6,737 nt of DNA. Origin: Planctomycetota bacterium (lineage in GTDB: Bacteria; Planctomycetota; Phycisphaerae; WQYP01). How positions within the stretch are numbered: the stretch's first letter is position 1; every line of letters starts with the position of its first letter. Of this stretch, positions 1 to 6,567 are shown piece after piece. Below the pieces are notes generated by a model that was given only the letters and a program-made list of their open reading frames with translations, was not told the origin of the DNA and did not search any database. The position numbers were made by a program, and so were the translations under genes. The DNA is taken from assembly GCA_021828925.1 (NCBI GenBank), contig JAJZCT010000192.1, forward strand, positions 1 to 6,737, in the 5' to 3' direction.

Positions 1-555
1 TGGTGTGATAAAGTTCCAATGCTGGGGCGGCAACCCGGATCTGGCCGGATTGCCATTAACATACGTAATCGCCCGCGCGATATCATCCGCCGTATTCAAA
101 TACACATTCCATCCGCGGCAGGCCCATACCGTTTGATCCGGGCGCAACGATTCCGCATTCAATTGTTTGGTGCCGCGGCTGCGCAGATGGCCGACAACTT
201 TTCTAATGTCGCGTGTGTGCCGCAGGATAACGGTATGAACATGGTCGGGCATGATGGCACAGGCCAGAATACGGAAATCGGCCTCGGTACATGCCGTTGC
301 AAATCCCCGGCCAATTGCCGCGATCTGTTGATTTGAAAAACGCACCGGTGGGAATGTAAGATTTTCCTTTGCCATCCACCGATTGCTGCGATCATGCGGT
401 GCCGCCGCCACTGATCGCCGCATGCCGCACATGGTTCCGCCGCCTGCGGCATAATACAAATCCCATGATCGCACATAATCCGACCATGACCCGCGCGGAT
501 CATTGGGCAACCAGAACCCATAAGCGCAAAATGTACTGTGATACGCCACAACCAT
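1..555 (-). CDS. HUH (Y1) transposase-like protein, REP-associated/IS200-related, 3' incomplete
   Basis: The reading frame runs off the left edge of the window, so only the first 185 codons are seen. Proteins of this type are single-strand DNA nucleases that use a His-hydrophobic-His metal site and one catalytic tyrosine. Seen here: an N-terminal YGFWLPNDPRGSW block (residues 12-24), RRSVAAAPHD (46-55), the HUH core IMPDHVH (101-107, metal ligands His105 and His107), and a C-terminal AITYVNGNP block (162-170) in which Tyr165 is the likely nucleophile by position. The ATG at 555 is chosen because GGGGGA lies 5 bases upstream and the protein then begins just before the conserved block. The frame is open back to 714, with other ATGs at 582, 660 and 693 lacking better support. 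It lies 154 bp downstream of cas7 on the same strand, where cas4 or cas1 would be expected. Whether it is an active element or a domesticated RAYT-like nuclease cannot be told. The family assignment is fairly sure; the planctomycete link is recognition only. Confidence 0.8.
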   Translation of the reverse strand, partial: MVVAYHSTFCAYGFWLPNDPRGSWSDYVRSWDLYYAAGGGTMCGMRRSVAAAPHDRSNRWMAKENLTFPPVRFSNQQIAAIGRGFATACTEADFRILACAIMPDHVHTVILRHTRDIRKVVGHLRSRGTKQLNAESLRPDQTVWACRGWNVYLNTADDIARAITYVNGNPARSGLPPQHWNFITP

Positions 556-590
556 CAAAATCCCCCAATTCAACGCAACCATCCGGTTTA

Positions 591-648
591 GCGTGGCCGC
601 CCGGCGGCCCGCGCCGCGTCTCCGGCCTGTTAAGCGCCCCGGCCACGC
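591..648. repeat. GC-rich palindrome between cas7 and the transposase-like gene
   Basis: Two perfect 9-bp arms, GCGTGGCCG (591-599) and CGGCCACGC (640-648), enclose 40 bases. Inside them is a second small hairpin with CGGCG (602-606) against CGCCG (612-616) and a 5-base loop. No T-run follows on the minus strand, so it does not look like an intrinsic terminator. It lies just upstream of a gene related to REP-associated transposases, which act on short palindromes of this kind. It could therefore be a recognition element, an mRNA structure, or chance in GC-rich sequence. Confidence 0.45.
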
Positions 649-709
649 GATGGACGTCATGCAACATTTCCGCACGCGGATATCATCCCGCATGGCATCG
701 GCACGTGCA

Positions 710-1663
710 TCACGTCAATGGAAACGTCATTTCCGCCAGATTCTCTGACGACAATTCACGATGCATAATTCCCGCGGGCAGAGAATCGGCAACGTTGATC
801 GTGTAATCCGCAAATTTCCGCGGCGTGGCGGTGTCACCGAGTGCGGGGGATACCACTTTGTCAAACAACAGGTGCGCGGGTGCCTCGCCGAGCGCAGTGG
901 AATGCTGGAACACGTGCAATCCGCGCAGCGACATTAACCCACGCGATGCGGACCGGTCCAAGTCAAACATACGTTGGATGGCCTGAAAGAATAACGCCAG
1001 ATCCGCGTAGCTGAACCCGGTATCCCGCGCCAAAAGCGGATTGATGAATCCATGGCCGCGGTACAGCGCGTACGGGACCGTATTTTTGCGACCAAAGGTG
1101 CCGGTCAAAAAGCCGTCTTTCCTGGTCTGCTTCTCCGCATCCTCGACGGTTGTTACGCTTTTTCGCGTAATGGCCGATTCCACGGGAATAATGGCATCCA
1201 ACGACCGGGAAAATGTGATCTGCGCCGGCCCACGAACCTGACCGCAGTTAAATTCACCGGTAGACAGAACGGCTCCGAACGTGCGGATATCAAAATATTG
1301 CTGAAGAAGCCATTTCTTGGCCTTTTCAGCTTCCGTGGATTTGTCTTTTCCCTTGCTTTCCTTGAACGCTTTCTTATCAATGCCGGCTTGATCAAAGGCA
1401 TTTTCCATCAAGTTGTTCAAAATACGTTTCTCGTATACCGCGTCCTGAGTTTGAAAGAACAGGTCGAAGCCCTGCTTTCCCTCGGCAATCGCCGCGACGG
1501 CATTGCGAATTTTCCTCTTAATGCAGACATCCGTGACAAATCCCTGCATGGTTTGCGGATCGACACGCGGCAGATTTCCGGCATCCGGGTCGCCATTGGG
1601 ATTGCCGTCCTGCACGTCAAAGAGAAACACAAAATCATAACGACGATCAACTGCCTGGCTCAT
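710..1663 (-). CDS. cas7: Type I-C CRISPR Cascade backbone protein Cas7 (Csd2)
   Basis: Cas7 is a RAMP-fold protein that polymerises along the crRNA to form the backbone of the I-C Cascade complex and holds the guide for pairing with target DNA. Visible family blocks are RYDFVFLFDVQDGNPNGDPD (residues 8-27), CIKRKIRN (47-54), DIRTFGAVLSTGEFNCGQVR (125-144), TFSRSLD (150-156), ITRKSV (165-170), VPYALYRGHGFINP (196-209), MFDLDRSASRGLM (232-244) and APAHLLFD (261-268). A lysine-rich stretch at about 98-119 is probably a surface loop. At 317 aa it is somewhat longer than the roughly 290 aa common in the family, but it ends in its own TGA and is not truncated. The ATG at 1663 has AAAGGA 7 bases upstream. 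It follows cas8c by 51 bp and is the last recognisable cas gene of the operon here. Confidence 0.97.
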   Translation of the reverse strand: MSQAVDRRYDFVFLFDVQDGNPNGDPDAGNLPRVDPQTMQGFVTDVCIKRKIRNAVAAIAEGKQGFDLFFQTQDAVYEKRILNNLMENAFDQAGIDKKAFKESKGKDKSTEAEKAKKWLLQQYFDIRTFGAVLSTGEFNCGQVRGPAQITFSRSLDAIIPVESAITRKSVTTVEDAEKQTRKDGFLTGTFGRKNTVPYALYRGHGFINPLLARDTGFSYADLALFFQAIQRMFDLDRSASRGLMSLRGLHVFQHSTALGEAPAHLLFDKVVSPALGDTATPRKFADYTINVADSLPAGIMHRELSSENLAEMTFPLT

Positions 1664-1714
1664 GGAAATTTCCTTTCAAACAAAAACAATTACCGAACTG
1701 AAATTAAGATTGCG

Positions 1715-2110
1715 CTACCCGTTTTGCTCCTCGCGCCGCTGCTTGTTCTCAAGCCCTTGCCGACGATATTCGGCGCGCTGATGATAAAAGCCCAGGGCAA
1801 ACTCGCCCTGCTGATCCAAACGGAGCAAATGGGGAAGTTGCGGGACTCTGCTGCAAAGTTCCTCGATATCTCTCTTTACATTCGTGGCCATACCAGGCTT
1901 TTCGCTCTCCAGCTTGCTGACGTGCTGCTGGAAGGATTTGAAGAGCCGCGGAAATACCAATCCCGGCGCGGTGCTGGCGGTTCCATAAAAGCGGTCCACG
2001 ACGTTTGCATTCACGTCGCCCAGCGCACCCCACTGCGCCCGTTCAAAAACAGCCATTAACCTGCCGCAGACGTACGCCGGCGACCCATCAGCCATCACCT
2101 GTTCACTCAT
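1715..2110 (-). CDS. cas11c: Type I-C small subunit Cas11c, internal in-frame product of cas8c
   Basis: In studied I-C systems the small subunit has no gene of its own; it is translated from an internal start near the 3' end of cas8c and forms the belly of Cascade, stabilising the R-loop. Here Met453 of Cas8c is an ATG (2110-2108) preceded 6 bases upstream by a strong tandem Shine-Dalgarno, AAGGAAAGGA. The product would be 131 aa, starting MSEQVMADGS and ending with the Cas8c C-terminus, a mainly helical domain containing VNANVVDRFYG and EFALGFYHQR. Size and position fit known Cas11c proteins. The start is inferred from sequence; no other Met nearby has a comparable ribosome binding site. Confidence 0.83.
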   Translation of the reverse strand: MSEQVMADGSPAYVCGRLMAVFERAQWGALGDVNANVVDRFYGTASTAPGLVFPRLFKSFQQHVSKLESEKPGMATNVKRDIEELCSRVPQLPHLLRLDQQGEFALGFYHQRAEYRRQGLENKQRREEQNG

Positions 2111-3466
2111 GGTTATTCCTTTCCTTATGAGAATAAGTTTGATCAATCCAACGCGCGTCGCATTGAATCCGCGCATTCCTTCGGCCTGCAGGCGCCGAAC
2201 GCATGCCGCCAGGATACCGTCACCAATGGTCTGTCCCCTTATCGCCGCCTGTAACAGTTGCGGCGCGGTTATTGGAGATACCGCGTCAGAGTCCATCGCG
2301 GTCGCCAGCGCCAACTGCCACAACGGAAACACGGTTGTAGCCTCGTCGCCTGAGGGACTGACAACCCGCAGGTCCGTAAACCACTGCCGCAGGTGTTCCT
2401 TAACCATTGAAATCGGTGCCTCAAGGTAATCCCGGACCACGGCACGGGCGGAGTTTCCCGAGAGCGTGAGGCAGTAAAACGCATTCGCATCGGTAACCGC
2501 GTCATCGACGCCGCTACGGGCGCTTTCCAGCAATTTTCTTACTGATTCCGGATTGCTTCCGTTAAGGCAAGTCAACAGATCGTCAACCTCCCCGCTGACG
2601 CGCGACCAAAAGAGAAAAATATCGCCCCCGATTGTGAGCCTGCTGCGATGAAGCTTCTCCTGCACCAACGCCTGTATCGCACGTGTATAACCATCCGCCG
2701 CCCGATAGCCGATTGCAGAGTTGGAGGCCCCTTCGAGGCCATAGCTTTCGAAGGCCTGCTTGTCGTTGGATACCAAACTAACGCCCGATGCGATCCCACC
2801 GGGAATTCCAGAAATCTTCGTTGCGTGGACCGTTGCGATTGGACCGAACTCCCCGGTTACCTGGCAGATCCCGAGTGGACCGGCGTCTTTCCTGGACTGA
2901 TCGAATCTCGCATAAAATTCCCGCCACCAGCTCCTCACCCCGGGGCGATCGAGAATCGTTAACCCTTCGTCCGGGAACCATGCGAAGGTGCAACGGTCAC
3001 CAGGCCCTGGTTTAACATTGGCAATCTCCCCTCTTATCCGGTCCACAAGCTGCGCGTCGCCCTTCAGCGACAGGCCAAAGGCCGAGACAGCGCACAGCGC
3101 CGGGTCGCCCGAGGCCCGGGCAGCTTCGGCCATTTGCCGCCAGAACGTCTCGCGGCTGGCAACGCTCTTTTTTTCCTCGCTTACCGGCAGCACCCGGGCA
3201 AGCGTATCAACGAAGTAGCGGGCAAACCCCGCGTTGGCGGTATTGCCATGCGGCTTCGGTACCCGAAGTTCCGCGCCACGCCCCGGCCTGATTTTGGGCG
3301 GCCCTTTTTTCGTCGGGACTGTTATTTCGCCGTGGCGATCTTCTACCCCAAGGTACTTTCCGCCCTCTCCGATTTTGATAATGATCGGCACAGGCAACGA
3401 TTCAAAGGCGGGATCATCCAGCAGGTTCTCGCGCTCCGCAAGCTCGTACAGGCGTTTAAGAATCAT
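1715..3466 (-). CDS. cas8c: Type I-C Cascade large subunit Cas8c (Csd1)
   Basis: Cas8c is the large subunit of I-C Cascade. It reads the PAM, opens the target duplex and recruits Cas3. The 583-aa product has the usual length. Recognisable Csd1 blocks are the start MILKRLYELAER, CQVTGEFGPIATVH (residues 201-214), the SLVSNDKQAFESYGLEG region (230-246), IFLFWSR (283-289), FYCLTLSGNSARAVVRDY (330-347) and, near the C-terminus, VNANVVDRFYGTASTAP followed by EFALGFYHQR. The N-terminal region before residue 100 looks divergent, so I cannot name PAM-contacting residues. The ATG at 3466 overlaps the cas5 stop as ATGA, with GGGAGG 7 bases upstream, pointing to translational coupling. A TTG five codons further upstream is in frame but lies within that ribosome binding site and was rejected. 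The last 131 codons are also predicted to be translated separately as Cas11c. Confidence 0.96.
   Translation of the reverse strand: MILKRLYELAERENLLDDPAFESLPVPIIIKIGEGGKYLGVEDRHGEITVPTKKGPPKIRPGRGAELRVPKPHGNTANAGFARYFVDTLARVLPVSEEKKSVASRETFWRQMAEAARASGDPALCAVSAFGLSLKGDAQLVDRIRGEIANVKPGPGDRCTFAWFPDEGLTILDRPGVRSWWREFYARFDQSRKDAGPLGICQVTGEFGPIATVHATKISGIPGGIASGVSLVSNDKQAFESYGLEGASNSAIGYRAADGYTRAIQALVQEKLHRSRLTIGGDIFLFWSRVSGEVDDLLTCLNGSNPESVRKLLESARSGVDDAVTDANAFYCLTLSGNSARAVVRDYLEAPISMVKEHLRQWFTDLRVVSPSGDEATTVFPLWQLALATAMDSDAVSPITAPQLLQAAIRGQTIGDGILAACVRRLQAEGMRGFNATRVGLIKLILIRKGITMSEQVMADGSPAYVCGRLMAVFERAQWGALGDVNANVVDRFYGTASTAPGLVFPRLFKSFQQHVSKLESEKPGMATNVKRDIEELCSRVPQLPHLLRLDQQGEFALGFYHQRAEYRRQGLENKQRREEQNG
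2117..2126 (-). promoter_or_regulatory. Internal ribosome binding site for Cas11c
   Basis: AAGGAAAGGA on the minus strand, two overlapping AAGGA units, ends 6 bases before the in-frame ATG at 2110 inside cas8c. The same bases encode Ile-Arg-Lys-Gly of Cas8c. The spacing is near ideal and the match is as good as those of the operon's outer genes. Confidence 0.8.
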
Positions 3467-4254
3467 TCGGACGCCTCCCAACCGAGCACCTTAACCGGAG
3501 GCTCACCATCGGGTGCGGGCGATTCTGTGTCGCAATGCAACGTGCCGTTCTTCACCGCCGCCATAAAGAATCCCGGCACGCTTTTCCCCTGGCCGTCAAA
3601 TTTCATGTCATAGAGCATTAACCCCAGTGATTCCGTCCATGCCATGGCCTTCTCAGTTCCGTCCCGAGCGGCGAATTGACACGCGAATTCCCTGCAACCC
3701 AAATACGGCCGATGGAAGCACTGGCCCTTTTCCACCCGCCGCAGAAACATTTCGCGGTATTTAATCGGTGGATCGTTGGCATCAAAGGGACCGACGTCCA
3801 CGCTGGCCTCAATAAGGTACGCCACATCGCGCAACGCCATTGTGTTGCGCTGCGTCCTGTTCTGCCCTCCGGCGCTGTCCCGGCCAGCGGAATCAACCAG
3901 ATATGGTTCCGCAGTTGTCGGATCTTTTATCCATCCCCCAACCGTACGCGGGGCGATTTTTCCCTGAATTTCGTTGCGTCGCACGCTGATAAATTGCGGG
4001 CGGTTGGCCGAATTTTCCCCGAGCCACCAAGGCAGGAGCGCCGTTATCCGGCGAATGTGCCAGTGGAACGCCGGAATAAGCTGGCCGGCGGAATAGGTCT
4101 TCTTCTTAAACAAAATAGCGTCCAATACCCCGCGGGCTGCCGATGGCGTCATGATGGGATACGACATCCGTTCAACCTTCAGTTCCGGGCGCGTAAAGCA
4201 AGCAAAGTCGCCCCATACCTTTACTGCTACTATTTCTTTTTCAGGTGTGGCCAT
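3463..4254 (-). CDS. cas5c: Type I-C crRNA-processing protein Cas5c (Cas5d)
   Basis: In I-C systems, which lack Cas6, Cas5c cuts the pre-crRNA repeats and stays bound to the 5' handle of the crRNA in Cascade. The 263-aa protein shows the family blocks KVWGDFACFTRPE (residues 12-24), ERMSYPIMTPSAARGVLDAI (28-47), FISVRRNEIQGKI (88-100), TQRNTMALRDVAYLIEA (134-150), KYREMFLRRVEKGQCFHRPY (165-184) and LGCREF (185-190). Between residues 48 and 62 there appears to be an insertion (FKKKTYSAGQLIP) where most relatives have a short IYWKP-type segment carrying a catalytic Tyr, so the catalytic residues cannot be assigned with confidence. The ATG at 4254 lies 19 bp after the cas3 stop, with AGGAGG 11 bases and AAGG 4 bases upstream. 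An in-frame TTG at 4305 would overlap cas3 and add a non-conserved tail, so it was rejected. The stop overlaps the cas8c start. Confidence 0.96.
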   Translation of the reverse strand: MATPEKEIVAVKVWGDFACFTRPELKVERMSYPIMTPSAARGVLDAILFKKKTYSAGQLIPAFHWHIRRITALLPWWLGENSANRPQFISVRRNEIQGKIAPRTVGGWIKDPTTAEPYLVDSAGRDSAGGQNRTQRNTMALRDVAYLIEASVDVGPFDANDPPIKYREMFLRRVEKGQCFHRPYLGCREFACQFAARDGTEKAMAWTESLGLMLYDMKFDGQGKSVPGFFMAAVKNGTLHCDTESPAPDGEPPVKVLGWEASE

Positions 4255-4273
4255 CGAACCTTGTTCCTCCTCG

Positions 4274-6505
4274 CTAAAACACCGATACCGCAGTCGTCCC
4301 ACCAATTACCAGCCCAAGTGCACCGTCGTACGGCAGGCTGCAGACATTGACCCCGCGCGGTTCGCCGATTATGCACGCGCTGGCGATCTGCCGCAACTCA
4401 TGCTCACGGACGTTAACGGTAAATTTCTGCAATTGGCGAAAAGCGCTTCGCGTCGGGTGCCGGCGCAATTCACCCAGCAACTCCTCAACCTCAAATCGTG
4501 CTGGTTCCCAAGTCGCCACCACCAGCGGCGTCGTGGCATCTTCAATCAATCGGTAATTTCGCGAAACCTGCTGAAAACCATAATGCAAACGCAATTTTTG
4601 TATCCCTTGTGCGTCAAGATCGCCCGTCGGATACAGCCGCCGGTAATACTCCGCCATTACGGCCGGCAGATCGATCTGTGGTTCGCGGCCACAAGCTAAA
4701 AAGTCCTGTTCCACAACAGCTGCGCCGTTGCGGTACCATGAACTCTGCGGCATTTTTCCGCATGTGCTTCGGAAAACGACCACCTTCCCGCCCTGACCGG
4801 CGGCTGGGCTCAGTATTCCCTCCCGGTTACACCGCCCCGCGGCTTGAACAATTGATTCCAAAGGTGCCATTTCTCGCATCACCACCGGAAAGTCCAAATC
4901 AACGCCCGCCTCTACAAGCTGCGTGGAAATCAATTGGCACGGCTTTCCCGCCCTGAGTGTTGCGGCTACATCCTTAAGCACCTGCAGGCGGTGCGCCGGG
5001 CACATGTTGGTCGAGAGATGGATCGCCGCGCAACCCACCCGCGACAACTCGCGATAAATCTCGGATGCGGCTTTCCGTGTGTTGACCACACAAAGAACCT
5101 GGGAATACCGCGACATCTCCGCTGCAAGTTGATTCCAGTCCAGGGGGGCCGAATCCTTCTGGGGCCATGTGACAGCCACCCGCTTGAGTCGGCGGAACAA
5201 CTCAGCGGGATTGGGGGCAATTTCACGCAGATCTGATATTCCCGTGGGCAGCCGGATGGGGTCTTTTTGCCAGGCCGGCTGTGTCGCAGTACAAAGCAGG
5301 ATACTGCACCCCAGATACCCGCCGGCCTGTTCGAGCATTTCACAAGTCGGTGCCGTAAGCCCCGGCGGAAGTGTCTGACACTCATCGAGAATCACGACGC
5401 TTCGCGCGATATTGTGCAACTTGCGACAGCGGGATGGCTGATTAGAAAATAGTGATTCGTAGAATTGTACGCTGGTCGTCAGCACAATCGGAGCATCCCA
5501 GTTCTCGGCGAGGCGCTGCCCCGCTTCTGATTCTGAATCGTCCGCGTGAGAAGGTCCTGTCTCCCCCGGTTCGGCCATACTGTGATGTTCCAGAATCAGA
5601 TCATCCGGCACATTGCCCAAAGCCGCCCGGAACACCGCAGCGTTCTGCTCGATGATGCTCAGGTAGGGCGCAACATAAATGATCCGCCGCAATCCGTTCG
5701 CGGCGGCATGCGCCAGCGCGAAGGCCAACGATGAAAGTGTTTTCCCACCCCCGGTGGGAACCGTCATCGAAAATACGCCGCGCGACTTCCGCGCGGCATC
5801 CTGCGATGCCGCGAGCACTTCCGCTCGGACGCTCGCAACCTCCGGACTACGGCACTGTCCGGCACGGGTTTTTATATGGGCCAGCACATTCTGCAAAAGA
5901 AGCGATGCATCAAACCGCGGTGAAGACGGTTGTGCCATCCAACCGCCGCGCCGTGACTGGAAATCCGATGTATCAAGCCAGTCCGCGTCAACCAGACAAC
6001 TGAATAAAAGCCGGGTGCGGATATCAAAATTAAGGCCGCGCTGCTCTACGACATGCCCGGAATCGATTTCTTTGAGTGCGGGACAGTCCTCGATCGCCGT
6101 CGGCAGAATCGCCTCCGCAACGAGCTTCCCCGCATTGGCAGCTTCCGCCATATCGGGCGCATCCGGAATTCCGCCATGGTGCCCCAGAATCGAAAATGAA
6201 ACGTCGAATTGTTTTCTCTTCGTTGCCTGCGCCGCGCCCGGCTGCTTGTGGCGCGTGGACTCACCCTTGGGCTGAAGTCCGCGGATCATCCGCTGAAACT
6301 CGGGCCTGTACTTCCCTAAATCATGCAGCAAACCAGCGGCGTGTGCGGCTTGGGCGAATTCCGAATCTTCGGGCCTGGCTTCTTTTGCAAATTGCCGCGC
6401 CAGCTTCGCCACGTTTTCAAGATGCTCGCGCAGCGGCTGCCAATGGCTTTCGTCGGGGTCCCGTGAGCCGTCCGGCAGTTCAAATGTATGCGCGAAATAT
6501 TTGAT
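4274..6505 (-). CDS. cas3: Type I CRISPR nuclease-helicase Cas3 (HD + SF2 helicase), apparent ATC start
   Basis: Cas3 is recruited by Cascade after target binding. Its HD domain nicks and shreds single-stranded DNA while the helicase translocates 3'-5' using ATP. Counted from the proposed start (743 aa), the HD domain shows His28 (REHLENVA), His61-Asp62 (LLHDLGK), HHGG (109-112) and the VDADWLD block (172-178). The helicase shows Walker A PTGGGKT (250-256), Walker B DECQ (374-377), CTATQ (405-409), STQLVEAGVDLDF (527-539) and QAAGRCNREG (554-563). The family-typical N-terminus KYFAHTFELPDG begins right after an ATC codon at 6505, which has GGAGGT 4 bases upstream. No ATG, GTG or TTG lies between this codon and the upstream in-frame TAA. 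The next standard start, a GTG at 6412, has no good ribosome site and would remove His28 of the HD site. First gene of the operon. Family certain; start codon unusual. Confidence 0.96.
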   Translation of the reverse strand: MKYFAHTFELPDGSRDPDESHWQPLREHLENVAKLARQFAKEARPEDSEFAQAAHAAGLLHDLGKYRPEFQRMIRGLQPKGESTRHKQPGAAQATKRKQFDVSFSILGHHGGIPDAPDMAEAANAGKLVAEAILPTAIEDCPALKEIDSGHVVEQRGLNFDIRTRLLFSCLVDADWLDTSDFQSRRGGWMAQPSSPRFDASLLLQNVLAHIKTRAGQCRSPEVASVRAEVLAASQDAARKSRGVFSMTVPTGGGKTLSSLAFALAHAAANGLRRIIYVAPYLSIIEQNAAVFRAALGNVPDDLILEHHSMAEPGETGPSHADDSESEAGQRLAENWDAPIVLTTSVQFYESLFSNQPSRCRKLHNIARSVVILDECQTLPPGLTAPTCEMLEQAGGYLGCSILLCTATQPAWQKDPIRLPTGISDLREIAPNPAELFRRLKRVAVTWPQKDSAPLDWNQLAAEMSRYSQVLCVVNTRKAASEIYRELSRVGCAAIHLSTNMCPAHRLQVLKDVAATLRAGKPCQLISTQLVEAGVDLDFPVVMREMAPLESIVQAAGRCNREGILSPAAGQGGKVVVFRSTCGKMPQSSWYRNGAAVVEQDFLACGREPQIDLPAVMAEYYRRLYPTGDLDAQGIQKLRLHYGFQQVSRNYRLIEDATTPLVVATWEPARFEVEELLGELRRHPTRSAFRQLQKFTVNVREHELRQIASACIIGEPRGVNVCSLPYDGALGLVIGGTTAVSVF

Positions 6506-6507
6506 GG

Positions 6508-6540
6508 CTACCTCCGATCGATGCTGTTACGCCCCTTCAT
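6508..6540 (-). CDS. Possible 10-codon leader ORF upstream of cas3
   Basis: An ATG at 6540 opens MKGRNSIDRR and ends at TAG (6510-6508), which overlaps the last base of the cas3 Shine-Dalgarno and sits 2 bases before the ATC. Only a weak GACGGA motif precedes it, directly against the ATG. If translated, terminating ribosomes would be placed to restart at the ATC. Such short ORFs occur easily by chance, so this is tentative. Confidence 0.2.
   Translation of the reverse strand: MKGRNSIDRR
6510..6515 (-). promoter_or_regulatory. Ribosome binding site of cas3, deciding the ATC start
   Basis: GGAGGT on the minus strand is a near-perfect Shine-Dalgarno. The bases AGCC separate it from the ATC at 6505, exactly where Cas3 family homology begins. 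It has no other start codon at a workable distance in the cas3 frame. Confidence 0.7.
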
Positions 6541-6567
6541 TCCGTCGGACAGGCCGCCGGAATGATA
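6538..6567 (-). promoter_or_regulatory. Inverted repeat with overlapping -10-like box upstream of cas3
   Basis: CATTCCG (6538-6544) and CGGAATG (6558-6564) form perfect 7-bp arms. One mismatch and three further pairs lead to a 5-base loop, ACAGG. On the minus strand TATCAT (6567-6562), one base off the sigma-70 -10 consensus, overlaps the outer arm. No good -35 box is seen 16-18 bases upstream. The arrangement could be a promoter with an operator, or an mRNA hairpin ahead of the cas3 ribosome site. Confidence 0.3.

Noticed and set aside
159..551. Minus-strand 130-codon frame overlapping the transposase-like gene
   Set aside because: It is out of frame with the conserved HUH protein, which occupies the same bases; the product is Cys/His-rich nonsense with no family likeness.
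79..688. Shared 10-mer GATATCATCC at 79-88 and 679-688
   Set aside because: The flanking bases match only partly, one copy is inside the transposase coding sequence, and a single 10-base match 600 bp apart can be chance.
710..760. cas7 cut short by transposon insertion
   Set aside because: cas7 is full length (317 aa) with its own TGA at 712-710 and a plausible C-terminus, so the neighbouring gene did not truncate it.
1052..2059. Long plus-strand open frame (335 codons) opposite cas7 and cas8c
   Set aside because: It lies antisense to two genes with clear family motifs, shows no recognisable domain, and is a by-product of GC-rich codon use on the other strand.
3467..3481. TTG at 3481 as the cas8c start
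   Set aside because: The ATG at 3466 has GGGAGG at ideal spacing and the standard ATGA overlap with cas5c; the TTG would sit inside that ribosome site.
3676..4350. Plus-strand frame of 224 codons opposite cas5c, and a similar one at 5679-6275 opposite cas3
   Set aside because: Both are antisense to conserved genes, have no motifs, and start inside other genes without a ribosome site.
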